NCBI GenBank assembly: GCA_002339015.1
Contig: DDJC01000107.1
Location: 31,235-95,234 of the forward strand
DNA: 64,000 bases
Direction of reading: 5' to 3'
Source of the DNA: Burkholderiales bacterium UBA1834
Lineage (GTDB): Bacteria; Pseudomonadota; Gammaproteobacteria; Burkholderiales; Burkholderiaceae_C
Shown here piece by piece: positions 62,375 to 64,000 of this stretch. The notes under the pieces were generated by a model that was given only the letters and a program-made list of their open reading frames with translations, was not told the DNA's origin and did not search any database. The first letter of the stretch is position 1; every line of letters starts with the position of its first letter. A program made the translations under genes and the position numbers.

Positions 62375-62806
62375 TTATGCCTTGTAGGCAGGCAGGTAAG
62401 CGGCCAGCCGTGCGCCCATCTCGGCGCCCAGGGCCTGCAGGCCGCTCATCGGACGGATCATCACCTCGAAGTCAACGATCTTGCCCTCCTCGTCGAAGCG
62501 GATCATGTCGATGCCCTTGAGCTGTTTGTCGCCCACGCTCGCGTTGAATTCCAGCACCACGTTCAGGCCATCGTCCGACACCAGGGTGCGGTGGTAAGTG
62601 AAACCCTGGAAGACCTGCACCACCGTGGTCAGGATGAGGTTGACGGCCGCTGCACTCGCGTAAGGCTTGAACGCCATCGGTGAACGGAACACGGCGTCGC
62701 CATGCAGGATCGAGGGCAGACGCCCCAGGTCCTGCTGCGCCACCATCTCATGCCATAGCGCCAGAGAGGCCGCTGCCTGAGGCTTCAAGGTCGGGGAAAT
62801 CGTCAT
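62375..62806 (-). CDS. SnoaL/NTF2-like protein
   Basis: The 143-residue protein has the cone-shaped NTF2-like fold: an N-terminal helix ASLALWHEMVAQQDLGRLPSILHGDAVFRSP, then strands ending VLEFNASVGDKQLKGIDMIRFDEEGKIVDFEVMIRP. Such proteins bind small hydrophobic molecules and may be isomerases. GGAG before the ATG at 62806 supports that start over 62833. It lies between fadH and crotonase and is probably cotranscribed with them. Confidence 0.85.
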   Translation of the reverse strand: MTISPTLKPQAAASLALWHEMVAQQDLGRLPSILHGDAVFRSPMAFKPYASAAAVNLILTTVVQVFQGFTYHRTLVSDDGLNVVLEFNASVGDKQLKGIDMIRFDEEGKIVDFEVMIRPMSGLQALGAEMGARLAAYLPAYKA

Positions 62807-62834
62807 GATCAGACTCCGCTGAAGATGGGCCAAG

Positions 62835-64000
62835 TCACAGCGCTGCGGCCACTTCCGTGCCTTGCTTGATGGCGCGCTTGGCGTCCAGCTCGGCGGCCAC
62901 GTCGGCCCCGCCGATCAGCGTCACCTTCCGGCCAGCAGCTTCCAGGTCGGCCTGCAGCGCGCGGAAGGGCTCCTGCCCGGCACAGAGCACCACGTTGTCC
63001 ACGGGCAGCACGATGTCCTTGCCGCCCACGTTGATGTGCAGGCCGGCATCGTCCACCTTGCTGTACGAGGCGCCGGCGATCATCTCCACGTTGCGGTTCT
63101 TCAGCGAGGTGCGGTGGATCCAGCCCGTGGTTTTGCCCAGGCCATCGCCCACCTTGCTGGTCTTGCGCTGCAGCAGGAAGATCTGGCGCGGCGGCTTGGG
63201 CAGGTGGGGCTGCTTGATGCCGCCACGGTCGGCGTAGGTCGAATCGATGCCCCACTCTTCATTGAACTTGTCGAGGTTCAGCGAGGGGCTTTCACCTTCG
63301 TGCGTGAGGTACTCGGCCACGTCAAAGCCGATGCCGCCAGCGCCGATCACGGCCACGGCCTTGCCCACGGGCTTCTTGTCGCGCAGCACATCCAGGTAGC
63401 TCAGCACCTTGGGGTGGTCGATGCCGTCGATGGAGGGGGTGCGCGGCGTGACGCCGGTGGCCAGAATCACCTCGTCGAAGCCTTCCTGGATCAGCTCGTC
63501 GGCCGTGACACGGGTGTTGAAGCGGGTCTTGACGCCGGCGTCCTTGATCTCATGGCGGAAGTAGCGCAGCGTCTCGTAGAACTCTTCCTTGCCCGGGATC
63601 TGCTTGGCGATGTTGAACTGGCCGCCCACGTCGGCATCGGCCTCGAACAGGGTCACGTCATGGCCACGGCGGGCGGCGGTGGTCGATGCGGCCAGGCCGG
63701 CGGGGCCCGCACCCACCACGGCCACGCGCTTCCTGGCTGCCGTGGGCTCGATCTTCAGGATGGTTTCGTGGCAGGCGCGCGGGTTGACCAGGCAGGAGGT
63801 GATCTTGCCGCTGAAGGTGTGGTCCAGGCAGGCCTGGTTGCAGCCGATGCAGGTGTTGATGCGGTCGGCCTGGCCGGCGGCGGCCTTGTTGACAAAGTCA
63901 GGATCGGCCAGGAAAGGCCGCGCCATCGACACCATGTCGGCATCGCCACGGGCCAGCACCTCTTCAGCCACTTCGGGAGTGTTGATGCGGTTGGTGGTGA
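62835..64000 (-). CDS. fadH: 2,4-dienoyl-CoA reductase, N-terminus cut by right edge
   Basis: The visible 388 residues are the C-terminal part of an FMN/Fe-S/FAD enzyme of the FadH/old-yellow-enzyme type. They include NRINTPEVAEEV, the Fe-S cysteines CIGCNQACLDH...CLVNPRAC, an FAD motif VAVVGAGPAGLAAS and an NADPH motif VAVIGAGGIGFDVAEYL. The frame is open to the edge, so the TIM-barrel half lies beyond it. It reduces 2,4-dienoyl-CoA esters in unsaturated fatty acid breakdown and heads the group of crotonase and SnoaL-like genes. Confidence 0.95.
   Translation of the reverse strand, partial: TTNRINTPEVAEEVLARGDADMVSMARPFLADPDFVNKAAAGQADRINTCIGCNQACLDHTFSGKITSCLVNPRACHETILKIEPTAARKRVAVVGAGPAGLAASTTAARRGHDVTLFEADADVGGQFNIAKQIPGKEEFYETLRYFRHEIKDAGVKTRFNTRVTADELIQEGFDEVILATGVTPRTPSIDGIDHPKVLSYLDVLRDKKPVGKAVAVIGAGGIGFDVAEYLTHEGESPSLNLDKFNEEWGIDSTYADRGGIKQPHLPKPPRQIFLLQRKTSKVGDGLGKTTGWIHRTSLKNRNVEMIAGASYSKVDDAGLHINVGGKDIVLPVDNVVLCAGQEPFRALQADLEAAGRKVTLIGGADVAAELDAKRAIKQGTEVAAAL

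Noticed and set aside
1..64000. CRISPR arrays, rRNA genes, replication origin, toxin-antitoxin pairs
   Set aside because: No regular spaced repeats, no rRNA-like sequence and no paired small toxin/antitoxin genes were recognised.

Overview
The window looks like chromosomal DNA of a high-GC betaproteobacterium, most likely a Burkholderiales member of the Leptothrix/Ideonella/Aquabacterium/Comamonadaceae type. The reasons are the gene families present (exosortase B/EpsI/EpsF/EpsG/EpsD capsule-type clusters, EIIA-Man plus HPr, an autotransporter with an extended signal peptide, an H-NS-free compact layout) and the strong G/C third-position bias of most genes. The species is an inference.

The left half (1-26.8 kb) is dominated by extracellular polysaccharide genes, and it holds two separate exosortase B modules. 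Module A (1-5.7 kb, minus strand) reads PEP-CTERM protein, xrtB, epsF, epsG, epsI, then a flippase that runs off the left edge. Its base composition is visibly lower in GC than the rest. It is bounded on its upstream side by an intact IS1634-family insertion sequence (5938-7848) with matching terminal inverted repeats and a 6-bp target duplication. After a three-gene operon of unknown function with two lipoproteins (7.98-10.5 kb) comes Module B (10.6-26.0 kb): fcl (minus), methyltransferase, glycosyltransferase, xrtB, epsI, gmd, Wzy-like polymerase, Wzx-like flippase, second glycosyltransferase and a membrane-anchored clan GH-A glycosidase (all plus), then epsG, epsF and epsD (minus). gmd and fcl together predict GDP-L-fucose as a sugar donor. 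Two plus-strand promoters in Module B share an exact bipartite element. A rhombosortase follows epsD and overlaps glnE by four bases.

The middle (26.7-48.7 kb) is mostly housekeeping: glnE, yhdP, a DUF4197 protein, a TlpA-like thioredoxin, a degenerate kinase/receiver protein, EIIA-Man and HPr without enzyme I, an outer-membrane MetA-type protein, a chalcone-isomerase-like protein, M48 peptidase, LemA, queC, fpr, a small DUF2061 protein under a Fur-box-like site, an SMP-30-like protein, a TSUP permease, proA, and a YkgJ-type cysteine-cluster protein.

The right part (48.7-64 kb) holds a ubiH-family hydroxylase, ispB, tRNA-Pro(CGG) with a clear terminator, a secreted lipase, an unrecognised 539-residue protein, a divergent pair made of a TPR-glycosyltransferase protein (with a lipoprotein hydrolase translationally coupled to it) and a type V autotransporter, and a lipid/CoA group (saccharopine-dehydrogenase-like, crotonase, SnoaL-like, fadH cut by the right edge). 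No CRISPR array, rRNA or replication origin was seen.
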